Below, piece by piece: positions 20,816 to 28,520 of a stretch of DNA of 64,000 bases. Position 1 is the first letter of the stretch, and every line of letters starts with the position of its first letter. A program made the translations under genes and the position numbers. The notes under the pieces were generated by a model. The model saw nothing but the letters and a program-made list of their open reading frames with translations. It was not told the DNA's origin and did not search any database. Source of the stretch: Bordetella pseudohinzii (GTDB lineage: Bacteria; Pseudomonadota; Gammaproteobacteria; Burkholderiales; Burkholderiaceae_B); contig NZ_JHEP02000018.1 in the NCBI RefSeq assembly GCF_000657795.2, positions 1-64,000 of the forward strand, read 5' to 3'.

Positions 20816-21610
20816 ATGTTGCGCGCAAAAGATATTTTCATCACTTTCAACGCCGGCACGCCCATCGAGACGCGGGCCCTGCGCGGGCTGTCGCTGGAGA
20901 TCCCCACGGGGCAGTTCGTGACCGTGATCGGCTCCAATGGCGCGGGCAAGTCCACCTTTCTGAATGCCGTGTCGGGCGATCTGCCCATCGACACGGGCAG
21001 CATCCAGATCAATGACGCCGACGTCACGCGCCAGCCGGTCTGGGCTCGCGCGTCCCAGGTGGCGCGGGTCTTCCAGGATCCCATGGCGGGCACTTGCGAA
21101 GACCTCACCATCGAGGAAAACATGGCGCTGGCGCAATGCCGCGGCGCGCGGCGCGGGTTCGGCCGCGCGGTCAAGGCGTCCATGCGCGAGCATTTCCGCG
21201 AACGGCTGGCCACGCTGGGCCTGGGCCTGGAAAACCGCCTGAGCGACCGCATCGGCCTGTTGTCCGGCGGACAGCGGCAGGCGGTCAGCCTGCTGATGGC
21301 GGCCCTGCAGCCCTCGCGCATCCTGTTGCTGGACGAGCATACGGCGGCGCTGGATCCGCGCACGGCCGACTTCGTGCTGCAGCTCACCGCCCGCATCGTG
21401 GCCGAGAACCACCTGACCACCATGATGGTGACCCACAGCATGCGCCAGGCCCTGGACGTGGGCGACCGCACGGTCATGCTGCACCAGGGGCAGGTCGTGC
21501 TCGATGTGTCCGGCGATGAACGCAAGGGCATGGACGTGCCCGACCTGCTGGCGATGTTCGAGCGGGTCCGGGGCGAAAAGCTCTCCGACGACGCCTTGCT
21601 GCTGGGCTGA
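20816..21610 (+). CDS. ABC transporter ATP-binding protein of the same importer
   Basis: 264 residues. Walker A is GSNGAGKST (about 39-47), the Q-loop is in VFQDPMAGTCEDLTIEENMAL, the signature is LLSGGQRQAVSLLMA, Walker B is ILLLDEHTAALDP and the switch His is in MMVTHSMRQAL. The H in LDEHTAALD, instead of P, is usual in this subgroup. It starts one base after the permease stop and closes the operon before a terminator. Confidence 0.92.
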   Translation: MLRAKDIFITFNAGTPIETRALRGLSLEIPTGQFVTVIGSNGAGKSTFLNAVSGDLPIDTGSIQINDADVTRQPVWARASQVARVFQDPMAGTCEDLTIEENMALAQCRGARRGFGRAVKASMREHFRERLATLGLGLENRLSDRIGLLSGGQRQAVSLLMAALQPSRILLLDEHTAALDPRTADFVLQLTARIVAENHLTTMMVTHSMRQALDVGDRTVMLHQGQVVLDVSGDERKGMDVPDLLAMFERVRGEKLSDDALLLG

Positions 21611-21615
21611 CCGCA

Positions 21616-21641
21616 GGGGCCGCCGGACCGCGGCCCCTTTT
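21616..21641 (+). terminator. Terminator after the ABC importer operon
   Basis: GGGGCCG (21616-21622) pairs with CGGCCCC (21631-21637) around eight bases, followed by TTTTCTTT. It separates the importer from the mod promoter immediately downstream. Confidence 0.7.
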
Positions 21642-21643
21642 CT

Positions 21644-21676
21644 TTGACTATCGCTATATACCTCGGTATATTTCGA
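21644..21676 (+). promoter_or_regulatory. modABC promoter with an overlapping ModE operator
   Basis: A -35 TTGACT (21644-21649) and a -10 TATATT (21667-21672) are spaced by 17 bases. Overlapping them is ATCGCTATATA (21650-21660), a 6-base spacer and TATATTTCGAG (21667-21677). This closely follows the E. coli ModE operator, two ATCGNTATATA-like half sites in inverted orientation. Molybdate-bound ModE (encoded at 23837-24640) would block polymerase here. Predicted transcription start is near 21679, 37 bases before modA. Confidence 0.8.
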
Positions 21677-21715
21677 GGCCAAGGCGCCCTTGCGCCCGCC
21701 ACCCCGGGGCAGACC

Positions 21716-22471
21716 ATGCACATCCGCACTTCCTTGTTCCTCCCTGTCCTGGCCGCGCTGGGCCTGGGCGCGGCCGCGCAGGCCGCCGACCTCACGGTGT
21801 CGGCGGCGTCCAGCCTGACCAACGCCTTCAAGGAGCTGGGCCAGGCCTATGAGGCCAGGCATCCGGGCAGCAAGGTCGCGCTGAATTTCGCCGCCTCGGA
21901 TGTGCTGTTGCGCCAGATCGAGCAGGGCGCGCCCGCCGATGTGTTTGCCTCGGCCGACCAGCGCGCCATGGACCGCGCCGTGCAAAGCCGGTCCGTGCGT
22001 CCCGGCACCCGGGTCGACTTTGCCGCCAATGCCCTGGTGCTGATCGTGCCGGCCGCCGGCGGCGCGGCGGTCAACAGCCTGGCCGACCTCAAGGGCGAGA
22101 ACATCAAGCGCGTGGCCTATGGCAATCCGGCCTCGGTGCCGGTGGGCCGCTACACCCAGGCGGCGCTGGAGCGGCAGGGGCTGTGGGCCGCCGTTTCGGC
22201 CAAGGGCGTGCCGGCCCAGAATGTGCGCCAGAGCCTGGACTACGTGGCGCGCGGCGAGGTCGATGCCGGCTTTGTGTTCGCCACCGATGCGGCCGTGATG
22301 CCCGGCAAGGTCAAGGTGGTCGAGACCGTGCCCACGCCGCAGCCCATCACCTATCCCATCGCGCTGACCATGCGCGAGGCCAACCAGGCCGCCGCGCAGG
22401 CTTTTATCGACTATGCCCGCTCCGACGAGGGGCAGGCCATTCTGGCGCGCCACGGCTTCAAGAAGCCTTGA
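21716..22471 (+). CDS. modA: Molybdate ABC transporter periplasmic binding protein ModA
   Basis: 251 residues with a signal peptide (about 1-23, ending AAAQA). The oxyanion-binding residues are in TVSAASSLTNAFKEL and FAASDVLLRQIEQGAPADVFASAD, with GNPASVPVGRYTQAAL and VFATDAAVM later. It captures molybdate (and tungstate) for ModBC. The start at 21716 was chosen because the signal peptide begins there; upstream in-frame codons run through the operator. First gene of modABC. Confidence 0.95.
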   Translation: MHIRTSLFLPVLAALGLGAAAQAADLTVSAASSLTNAFKELGQAYEARHPGSKVALNFAASDVLLRQIEQGAPADVFASADQRAMDRAVQSRSVRPGTRVDFAANALVLIVPAAGGAAVNSLADLKGENIKRVAYGNPASVPVGRYTQAALERQGLWAAVSAKGVPAQNVRQSLDYVARGEVDAGFVFATDAAVMPGKVKVVETVPTPQPITYPIALTMREANQAAAQAFIDYARSDEGQAILARHGFKKP

Positions 22472-22481
22472 GGCCATCATC

Positions 22482-23153
22482 ATGAACGACCCCGTGTGGG
22501 TTCCCCTGCTGCTGTCGCTGAAGGTGGCCGGCTGGGCGACCGCCATCAGCGCGCTGACCGGCACGGCCGCGGGCTTCTGGCTGGCGCGCTGGCGCTCGCC
22601 GGCGCGCGAGCTGGTCGATTCCCTCTTGACCCTGCCCATGGTCTTGCCGCCCACGGTGCTGGGCTATTACCTGCTGGTGCTGCTGGGACGCCGCGGCGTG
22701 CTGGGCGAGGCGCTGGCCGGCTGGGGCATCGCGCTGGTGTTTACCTGGCAGGGGGCGGTGATCGCGGCGGCCGTGGTGGCCTTTCCGCTGGTGCTCAAGG
22801 GCGCGCGGACGGCGTTCGAACAGGTCGATCCGCAGCTGGAGGCCGCGGCGCGCGTGCTGGGCCTGCGGGAGTCATCGGTGTTCTTCCGTGTCACGCTGCC
22901 GCTGGCCTTGCGCGGCATCATGGCCGGCGTGCTGCTGGCCTTCGCGCGGGCGCTGGGTGAGTTCGGCGCCACGCTGATGGTGGCCGGCAATCTGCCGGGC
23001 CGCACGCAGACCTTGTCCATCGCCATCTACGAGGCGGTGCAGGCCGGCGACGACAGCACGGCCAATCTGCTGGTGATCATCACGTCGGTGACCTGCGTGG
23101 CGGCGCTTCTGCTGGCCAGCCGGCTGTTGCCGCGCCGCAGGGGGATGGCATGA
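22482..23153 (+). CDS. modB: Molybdate ABC transporter permease ModB
   Basis: 223 residues, five or six membrane segments. The EAA loop is recognisable in EQVDPQLEAAARVLGLRESSVFFRVTLPLALRG. LPMVLPPTVLGYYLL and ALGEFGATLMVAGN are typical of ModB/CysT-type permeases. It lies 10 bases after modA and overlaps modC by ATGA, so translation is coupled. Confidence 0.95.
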   Translation: MNDPVWVPLLLSLKVAGWATAISALTGTAAGFWLARWRSPARELVDSLLTLPMVLPPTVLGYYLLVLLGRRGVLGEALAGWGIALVFTWQGAVIAAAVVAFPLVLKGARTAFEQVDPQLEAAARVLGLRESSVFFRVTLPLALRGIMAGVLLAFARALGEFGATLMVAGNLPGRTQTLSIAIYEAVQAGDDSTANLLVIITSVTCVAALLLASRLLPRRRGMA

Positions 23154-23836
23154 TCGACATTGCCTTGCGCAAGACGCTGCAGGCCGAGGGGCGCCGCTTC
23201 GAGATGGATGTGCGGTTGCGCACCGATTCGCAGCGCGTGGTGCTGTTCGGGCCTTCGGGCGCGGGCAAGAGCCTGGCGCTGCGCGCGGTGGCCGGGCTGC
23301 TGCGGCCGGATTCGGGCCATATCGCGGTCAATGGGCGGGTCTTCTACGACAGCGCGAGCAAGGTCTTCCTGCCGCCCCGGCAGCGGCGCGTGGCCTATCT
23401 GTTCCAGGACTACGCGCTGTTTCCGCACCTGACCGTGGGGCAGAACGTGGCATTCGCCTTGCGCGGCGGCTGGCTCAATCCCCGCCGGCGCGGCATGCCG
23501 GCCCAGGCGCGGCGCTGGATCGACGCCTTCGAGCTGGGCCCGGTCGTCAACAGCTATCCCGCGCAGATATCGGGCGGGCAGAAGCAGCGCGCCGCGCTGG
23601 CGCGCGCCCTGGCGGCCGAGCCCGGACTCATCCTGCTGGATGAGCCGTTCGCCGCGCTGGATGCGCAATTGCGCGGCAAGATGCGGGTGGAACTGCGCCG
23701 CCTGCTCGACGGCCTGTCCGTGCCCATGATGCTCATCACGCACGATCCGGCCGACATCGACGCCCTGGGCGATGCCGTCTTCGAGGTGCGCGATGGCCGT
23801 ATCGCCGCCCATCCGGGCTTGGCCGTCGCCAGCTGA
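23150..23836 (+). CDS. modC: Molybdate ABC transporter ATP-binding protein ModC, short form
   Basis: 228 residues. Walker A GPSGAGKS (about 34-41), Q-loop FQDYALFPHLTV, signature ISGGQKQRAALARAL, Walker B LILLDEPFAALD and the switch His in LITHDPADI are intact. E. coli ModC is about 350 residues because of a C-terminal MOP domain that binds oxyanion and mediates trans-inhibition; here the protein ends right after the ATPase core, so that control appears absent. The stop abuts the modE stop on the other strand with no bases between. Confidence 0.93.
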   Translation: MIDIALRKTLQAEGRRFEMDVRLRTDSQRVVLFGPSGAGKSLALRAVAGLLRPDSGHIAVNGRVFYDSASKVFLPPRQRRVAYLFQDYALFPHLTVGQNVAFALRGGWLNPRRRGMPAQARRWIDAFELGPVVNSYPAQISGGQKQRAALARALAAEPGLILLDEPFAALDAQLRGKMRVELRRLLDGLSVPMMLITHDPADIDALGDAVFEVRDGRIAAHPGLAVAS

Positions 23837-24640
23837 TCAGTCCATGACGCCGAGGATGACGCTGGAGGCGCTGAAGATGGCCTGCACGGGACTGTCCTCG
23901 GCCAGCGCCAGTTCGCGGGCGCTGTCGCCCGTGATGACGGCCGCGAGCGTGCCGCCGCCGTCCAGGTCGATCACCACCTCGTCGTTGACGGCGCCGCCGC
24001 GCAATTGCGCCACGCGGCCGGGCAGCCGGTTGTCGGCCGACAGGCGCAGGCCGGGGCCCGGCACGCCGACCAGGACCGCGGAAGCCTTGATGAGCGCGAT
24101 GACCTCGCGCCCCGGCCTCAGGCCCAGCTCGGCCGTGCTGTCGCGGGTGATTGTCGCCCGCAGCACATGGCCGCCGGCGATGGCGATGCGGATTTCATCG
24201 TTGACGGCGCCGGGCCGCACGTCTTCCACACGGCCCAGTAAACGGTTGCGCGCGCTGGTCTTGAGCATGAAACGCCTCATGAGGTCGAGATCGCCGGCCA
24301 GGCCCTGGCTGGCCAGGTGCTGCATGAAGCGCTGGTGTTCTTCCTGCAGCCGGTTGAACCGGGCGATCAGCGCATGCGCCTGGGCGGTCAGGCGGGTTCC
24401 GCCGCCGCCCTTGCCGCCGGCGGCGCGCTCCACCAGGGGAACGCCGGCCAGGTTGTTCATGGTGTCGATGGCGTCCCAGGCGCCTTTGTAGCTCATGCCC
24501 ACGGCGCGGGCCGCGGCGGTGATGGAGCCGGTCGCGCCGATCTGGGCCAGCAGGGCGATGCGCTGGGCGCCGCCCCAGGTCTGGTCGCCGCTGCGCAGCC
24601 AGATGGAGCCATCGAGTTCCAGGTCGGGGGAGGGGGCCAT
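23837..24640 (-). CDS. modE: Molybdate-responsive regulator ModE
   Basis: 267 residues. A LysR-like winged helix (about 20-110) with GATGSITAAARAVGMSYKGAW and the Gly-rich wing AAGGKGGGGTRLT is followed by two MOP domains, each beginning with a SARNRLLGRV / SADNRLPGRV motif and containing PGAVNDEI / GGAVNDEV. Molybdate binds at the MOP dimer interface and lets ModE bind the operator at 21650-21677. The gene converges tail to tail with modC. Confidence 0.95.
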   Translation of the reverse strand: MAPSPDLELDGSIWLRSGDQTWGGAQRIALLAQIGATGSITAAARAVGMSYKGAWDAIDTMNNLAGVPLVERAAGGKGGGGTRLTAQAHALIARFNRLQEEHQRFMQHLASQGLAGDLDLMRRFMLKTSARNRLLGRVEDVRPGAVNDEIRIAIAGGHVLRATITRDSTAELGLRPGREVIALIKASAVLVGVPGPGLRLSADNRLPGRVAQLRGGAVNDEVVIDLDGGGTLAAVITGDSARELALAEDSPVQAIFSASSVILGVMD

Positions 24641-24737
24641 TCGGTCGGGTCCGACAAAAGAGGTGTCAGGGAGTTTATTGCAAGTTGTTCGTATTCAGGG
24701 CAAGATCAATCACCCTCAGGTCCGCGCGGAGACGATG

Positions 24738-25322
24738 ATGCAGGCAATACCCAGGATAGTCGGTGTAATGGCGCTGGCGGGCGCGCTCGCGGCTTGCGCG
24801 TCCAAGCCGACGGTGCGCAGCGATTACGACCACAAGGTCGATTTCAGCCAGTATCGCAGCTATGGCTTCATGCCTGCCCTGGGGACCGACCGCGCCGGCT
24901 ATAGCAGCCTGCTGACCGAACGCCTCAAGACCGCCGTGCGCGGCGAGATGCAGCGCCGCGGCTACGTCTACGACGACAAGCAGCCCGACCTGCAGGTCAA
25001 TTTCAGCGCCAAGCTGGCCGACAAGGTTCAGGTCGTGCCGGCGCCGCCGCCGCCCATGCCGTACTACGCCTACCGCGGCGGCTTCTATGGCGGATGGCCG
25101 GGCTATGGCTGGGGCGATGATGTCTATCAATACACCGAGGGCACCCTCAATGTGGACCTCGTGGACCGGCGCCGCAAGCAGCTGGTCTGGGAGGGCGTGG
25201 CCACCGGCGAAGTGACCGATCCCAATTGGTCCCAGGACCAGGAGCGCGTCAATGCCGCCGTCGCGCTGATCTTTCAGAAATATCCTTTTCTTGCCGGTGG
25301 CGCGGCGCCGGCGGCCAAGTAG
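24738..25322 (+). CDS. DUF4136 lipoprotein
   Basis: 194 residues from the second of two adjacent ATG codons (24735 and 24738). GGAG at 24728-24731 is too close to the first, so 24738 is preferred. A lipoprotein signal ends in LAGALAAC with the lipid-modified Cys at residue 20. DYDHKVDFSQYRSYGFMP and LQVNFSAKLADKVQVVPAPPPP, then a Tyr/Gly-rich stretch and EGTLNVDLVDRRRKQLVWEG, are typical of DUF4136. Function unknown; probably anchored to the outer membrane. A patatin-like gene follows after 21 bases, probably co-transcribed. Confidence 0.82.
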   Translation: MQAIPRIVGVMALAGALAACASKPTVRSDYDHKVDFSQYRSYGFMPALGTDRAGYSSLLTERLKTAVRGEMQRRGYVYDDKQPDLQVNFSAKLADKVQVVPAPPPPMPYYAYRGGFYGGWPGYGWGDDVYQYTEGTLNVDLVDRRRKQLVWEGVATGEVTDPNWSQDQERVNAAVALIFQKYPFLAGGAAPAAK

Positions 25323-25343
25323 AACCGCGGGCGGGACGCAAGC

Positions 25344-26537
25344 ATGGCCAAGCAGGATCCGGCTGGCGCCGGCAAGCGCGCCGCCAACCGGCGCCCATCG
25401 GGCGCCTATGACACGGTGGCCTTGGTGTTGCAGGGCGGCGGCGCCCTGGGCGCCTACCAGGCGGGCGTCTACGAAGGCCTGCACGAGGCCGGTATCCGGC
25501 CCAACTGGATTTCGGGCATCTCCATCGGCTCCATCAATGCCGCCATCATCGCCGGCTCGCCCGAGGACGAGCGGGTCGAGCGGCTGCGCGGTTTCTGGGA
25601 GGCCATCTGCCGCCCCACCGGTTTCGCCAGCCTGCCCTGGGGCGATGTCTGGGGGCCGATGTTCCAGGGCCTGCCTTTCGGCTTCGGCTCGCCCGAGGTC
25701 AATGGCCATCTGGCCGCGCTCAACGCGGTCTGGCAGGGGCAGCCGGGTTTTTTCACGCCGCGCTATCCCTCGCCCTATCTGCTGCGCAACGCGGGCCAGG
25801 CCTCCACCAGCTTTTATGACACGGCGCCGCTGGCCGAGACCCTGCGGCGCTTCGTCGATTTCGACCTGCTCAACAAGAGCGGGGTGCGCGCCAGCTTCGG
25901 CGCGGTCAATGTGCGCAGCGGCAACTTCAATTATTTCGACAGCCGCGACCGCGTCCTGCGCCTGGAGCACGTCATGGCCTCCGGGGCGCTGCCGCCAGGC
26001 TTTCCCGCCATCGAGGTGGACGGGCAGTACTACTGGGACGGCGGCATGGTCTCGAACACGCCGCTGGCCAAGGTGCTGTCGGACTCGCCCCTGCGCGACA
26101 CGCTGGCCTTCCAGGTGGATCTCTGGCCGGCCCGCGGGCCCCTGCCCACCACCATGGACGAGGTGGCCGAAAGGCAGAAGGACATCCAGTATTCCAGCCG
26201 CACCCGGATAGTGACGGACAATTTCGCGCGCGTGCTGCGCCTGCGCCGCGGCCTGCAGCGCCTGCTCGAGCGCCTGCCCGAAGACGAGCGCGACAGCCCT
26301 GAACTCGCGGATATCCGGGCCGAGGCCTGCACGCCGGCCGTCAACATCGTCAACCTCATCTACGAGGCCAAGCACTACGAACGGCACTCCAAGGACTATG
26401 AGTTCAGCACCGAGGCCATGCGCGAGCATTGGCGCAGCGGGCTGAGCGATATTCGCCGCACGCTGGAGCAGCCCGGGGTGCTGGACCGCCCGCCGCCGGA
26501 AATCTCCTTCGTGGCGCATGACGTGCACCGGAAGTAG
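25344..26537 (+). CDS. Patatin-like phospholipase (DUF3734-type C terminus)
   Basis: 397 residues. The patatin catalytic dyad is visible: Ser60 in GISIGS (GXSXG) and an Asp near 232 in YYWDGGMVSNTPL. The oxyanion loop is LQGGGALGAYQAGV at about 29-42. The C-terminal third (RQKDIQYSSRTR to KHYERHSKDYEFSTEAMREHW) is the charged helical DUF3734 region of this bacterial subgroup. No signal peptide, so probably cytoplasmic or peripheral at the inner membrane. Relatives are lipid acyl hydrolases; some accompany polyhydroxybutyrate genes, none of which is present here. Confidence 0.9.
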   Translation: MAKQDPAGAGKRAANRRPSGAYDTVALVLQGGGALGAYQAGVYEGLHEAGIRPNWISGISIGSINAAIIAGSPEDERVERLRGFWEAICRPTGFASLPWGDVWGPMFQGLPFGFGSPEVNGHLAALNAVWQGQPGFFTPRYPSPYLLRNAGQASTSFYDTAPLAETLRRFVDFDLLNKSGVRASFGAVNVRSGNFNYFDSRDRVLRLEHVMASGALPPGFPAIEVDGQYYWDGGMVSNTPLAKVLSDSPLRDTLAFQVDLWPARGPLPTTMDEVAERQKDIQYSSRTRIVTDNFARVLRLRRGLQRLLERLPEDERDSPELADIRAEACTPAVNIVNLIYEAKHYERHSKDYEFSTEAMREHWRSGLSDIRRTLEQPGVLDRPPPEISFVAHDVHRK

Positions 26538-26637
26538 CGGCGGCCGCCTCGCGAACGATAGCCAGATCAGGTAAGTCTGGTTTATGTGCAAGCAAGCCGG
26601 AAGGTTACGCAATCCACTGTAGCCTGACGTGCACTTG

Positions 26638-26668
26638 GGCAAGCTGGTGCGTGGTTCGCACGCTTGCC
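26638..26668 (+). repeat. Interrupted inverted repeat before the winged-helix gene
   Basis: GGCAAGC-TG-GTGCG, a five-base loop, then CGCAC-GCTTGCC: a 12-bp stem with a two-base bulge. A TATAAC -10-like hexamer follows at 26670-26675 and the start codon is at 26689. It could be an operator or, if transcribed, a hairpin limiting translation. Confidence 0.5.
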
Positions 26669-26688
26669 GTATAACTTCACATACCACT

Positions 26689-27063
26689 ATGACGCAACAT
26701 TCTCCTGCTCCCGGACTGCCCGCCGATGTCGCAACCCCCCCGCCGGCGGGGTTGCCGGCCGATGCAAACGAGACCTGGCATCTGCTTTACCGCGGCTGGG
26801 TGCTGAGTACGCCGCGGGGGGTGCGCATCAGCCTCACGGCGCTGGAGCGCGTGTGTTTCCTGGCCATCGCCGAGCACCCCGGGCGGGAGCTGTCCCGGGA
26901 TGCGCTGCTCAAGGCGCTGCCCGGGGCCAGTCTGCGCACCCTCAACGTGGCCATCAGCCGCCTGCGCAAAAAGGTCGGCGAAGCGGGCGCGGAGCTGCCT
27001 TTGCACACCGTGCACGGCATGGGTTATGTCTTTCTCGGCCATTTGATGGTCCAGCCTTCCTGA
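26689..27063 (+). CDS. Orphan OmpR/PhoB-type winged-helix DNA-binding protein
   Basis: 124 residues. A Pro/Ala-rich N terminus (about 1-25) leads into a Trans_reg_C winged helix: WHLLYRGWVLSTPRGVRISLT, then TALERVCFLAIAEHPGRELSRDALLKAL, the recognition helix region SLRTLNVAISRLRKK and the final HTVHGMGYVFLG hairpin. There is no receiver domain and no sensor kinase gene beside it. Upstream of an RND efflux operon on the same strand, 188 bases away, so it may regulate that operon; this is inferred from position only. An upstream in-frame ATG at 26629 would run through the inverted repeat. Confidence 0.75.
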   Translation: MTQHSPAPGLPADVATPPPAGLPADANETWHLLYRGWVLSTPRGVRISLTALERVCFLAIAEHPGRELSRDALLKALPGASLRTLNVAISRLRKKVGEAGAELPLHTVHGMGYVFLGHLMVQPS

Positions 27064-27130
27064 GCGCGCCCGACGGCCGTTGTTGCCGCATCACGCCGGC
27101 CTGGCCTTCGCTCACTATTTTCGGCAGAAA

Positions 27131-27148
27131 TTGAGGGTTTCCCCTCAA
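27131..27148 (+). promoter_or_regulatory. Perfect inverted repeat upstream of the efflux operon (candidate operator)
   Basis: TTGAGGG-N4-CCCTCAA, an 18-bp site 104 bases before the adaptor start codon. Its left arm can serve as a -35 (TTGAGG) with a weak -10 TACGCT 16 bases on, so a bound repressor would cover the promoter. No local TetR-type repressor gene is present; the winged-helix gene just upstream is the only candidate here. Confidence 0.5.
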
Positions 27149-27251
27149 AAAGTACGCTACATTACGTGGGTCCGCGTCCCCCTCTTCATGAACAGAACAA
27201 CCGCTCGAGGGCGGAAGTGAGGGAGACGTGTTTTCACTCCGTGAGGGATCC

Positions 27252-28460
27252 ATGCGTTTTTCACCTCAGCGTGTCTCGGGTCTTGGCGTTGTTGTCGCCC
27301 TTGGCTGGATGTTGGCGGGATGTGGCGAAAAGCCACAAGCAAGCCCGAGCTTGCCGCAGGTTGCCGTTGTGACGGTGCAACCCCAGAAAGCCTCGATCAT
27401 TTCCGATCTGCCCGGCCGCGTGGACGCGGTGCGCGATGCGCAGATCCGCGCCCGCGTGACGGGCATCGTGCAAAAAATCCTGTTCGAGCAGGGCGGCGAC
27501 GTCAAAGAAAACCAGGTGCTGTTCAAGATCGACCCTGCCTCCTACCAGGCGTCGTATGACCAGGCGACCGCCCAGCTCAAGCAGGCGCAGGCGGATCTGT
27601 ACAGCGCCAAGCTGCTCGCCGACCGCTATGCGCCCTTGGTCAAGGCCAATGCCGTGAGCAAGCAGGAGTACGACAACGCCGTGGCCAGCTATCGCCAGGC
27701 CGACGCCGCGGTGGCCGCGGCCAAGGCGGCGCAGACCTCGGCAAGCATCAATCTGGGCTATACCGACGTCACCTCGCCGATCACCGGCCGCATCGGCAAG
27801 CCGCTGGTCACCGAAGGGGCCCTGGTGGAGGCGTCCTCCGCCACGCAGATGGCCGTGGTGCAGCAACTGGATCCCATCTACGTCGACTTCACGCAGTCCA
27901 CCTCCGACCTCGCGCGCCTGCGCGAGGCCTTTGCCTCCGGCCAGCTGCAAAAACTGGGGCCGGACGCCGCGCGGGTGTCCATCGTGCTGGAAAACGGTTC
28001 GGTCTATCAATCCCCGGGCAAGCTGCTGTTCACCGGCATCACCGTGGATCCTTCGACCGGCAATGTGAACCTGCGCGCCGAGGTGCCCAATCCGGACCAG
28101 GTCCTGCTGCCCGGCATGTATGTGCGCGTGCGCCTGGACGAAGGCGTGGACGAGAAGGCCCTGCTGGTGCCCCAGCAAGCCCTGCAGCGCACCGCCGACG
28201 GCCTGCAGAGCCTGATGGTGGTCAAGGACGGCAAGGTCCAGCAGGTCGCGGTGCGCACCGGGTCCTCGGTCAACAACCAGTGGATCATCAGCAGCGGCCT
28301 GTCGGCCGGCGATGTCGTCGTTGTCGAGGGTTTCCAGAAGATCCGCCCGGGCGCGCCCGTGCAGACCTCGCCCTGGGATCCCAAGGCCAAGGCGGCCGGC
28401 CAGCCTGGCGCCAAGCCCGCGGAAGGGCAGGCGCCGGCCAAGCAGGAATCCAAATCCTAA
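27252..28460 (+). CDS. RND efflux periplasmic adaptor (AcrA/MexA family lipoprotein)
   Basis: 402 residues. The start at 27252 follows GAGGG. The signal peptide ends in the lipobox LAGC (Cys24). The order is a lipoyl half-motif (GRVDAVRDAQIRARVTGIV), a long alpha-hairpin (about 95-165, ATAQLKQAQADLYSAKLLADRY and repeats), the second lipoyl half (DVTSPITGRIGKPLVTEGALV), a beta-barrel and a membrane-proximal domain, ending in a Lys/Ala/Pro tail. It links the inner-membrane pump to the outer-membrane channel. First gene of a three-gene efflux operon. Confidence 0.94.
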   Translation: MRFSPQRVSGLGVVVALGWMLAGCGEKPQASPSLPQVAVVTVQPQKASIISDLPGRVDAVRDAQIRARVTGIVQKILFEQGGDVKENQVLFKIDPASYQASYDQATAQLKQAQADLYSAKLLADRYAPLVKANAVSKQEYDNAVASYRQADAAVAAAKAAQTSASINLGYTDVTSPITGRIGKPLVTEGALVEASSATQMAVVQQLDPIYVDFTQSTSDLARLREAFASGQLQKLGPDAARVSIVLENGSVYQSPGKLLFTGITVDPSTGNVNLRAEVPNPDQVLLPGMYVRVRLDEGVDEKALLVPQQALQRTADGLQSLMVVKDGKVQQVAVRTGSSVNNQWIISSGLSAGDVVVVEGFQKIRPGAPVQTSPWDPKAKAAGQPGAKPAEGQAPAKQESKS

Positions 28461-28520
28461 GCGGCGCGCGGCGCGAGCCGCGTTCCTCGTTCGTGAGCAT
28501 CGCTTTCAGAGTCAGCCCAC

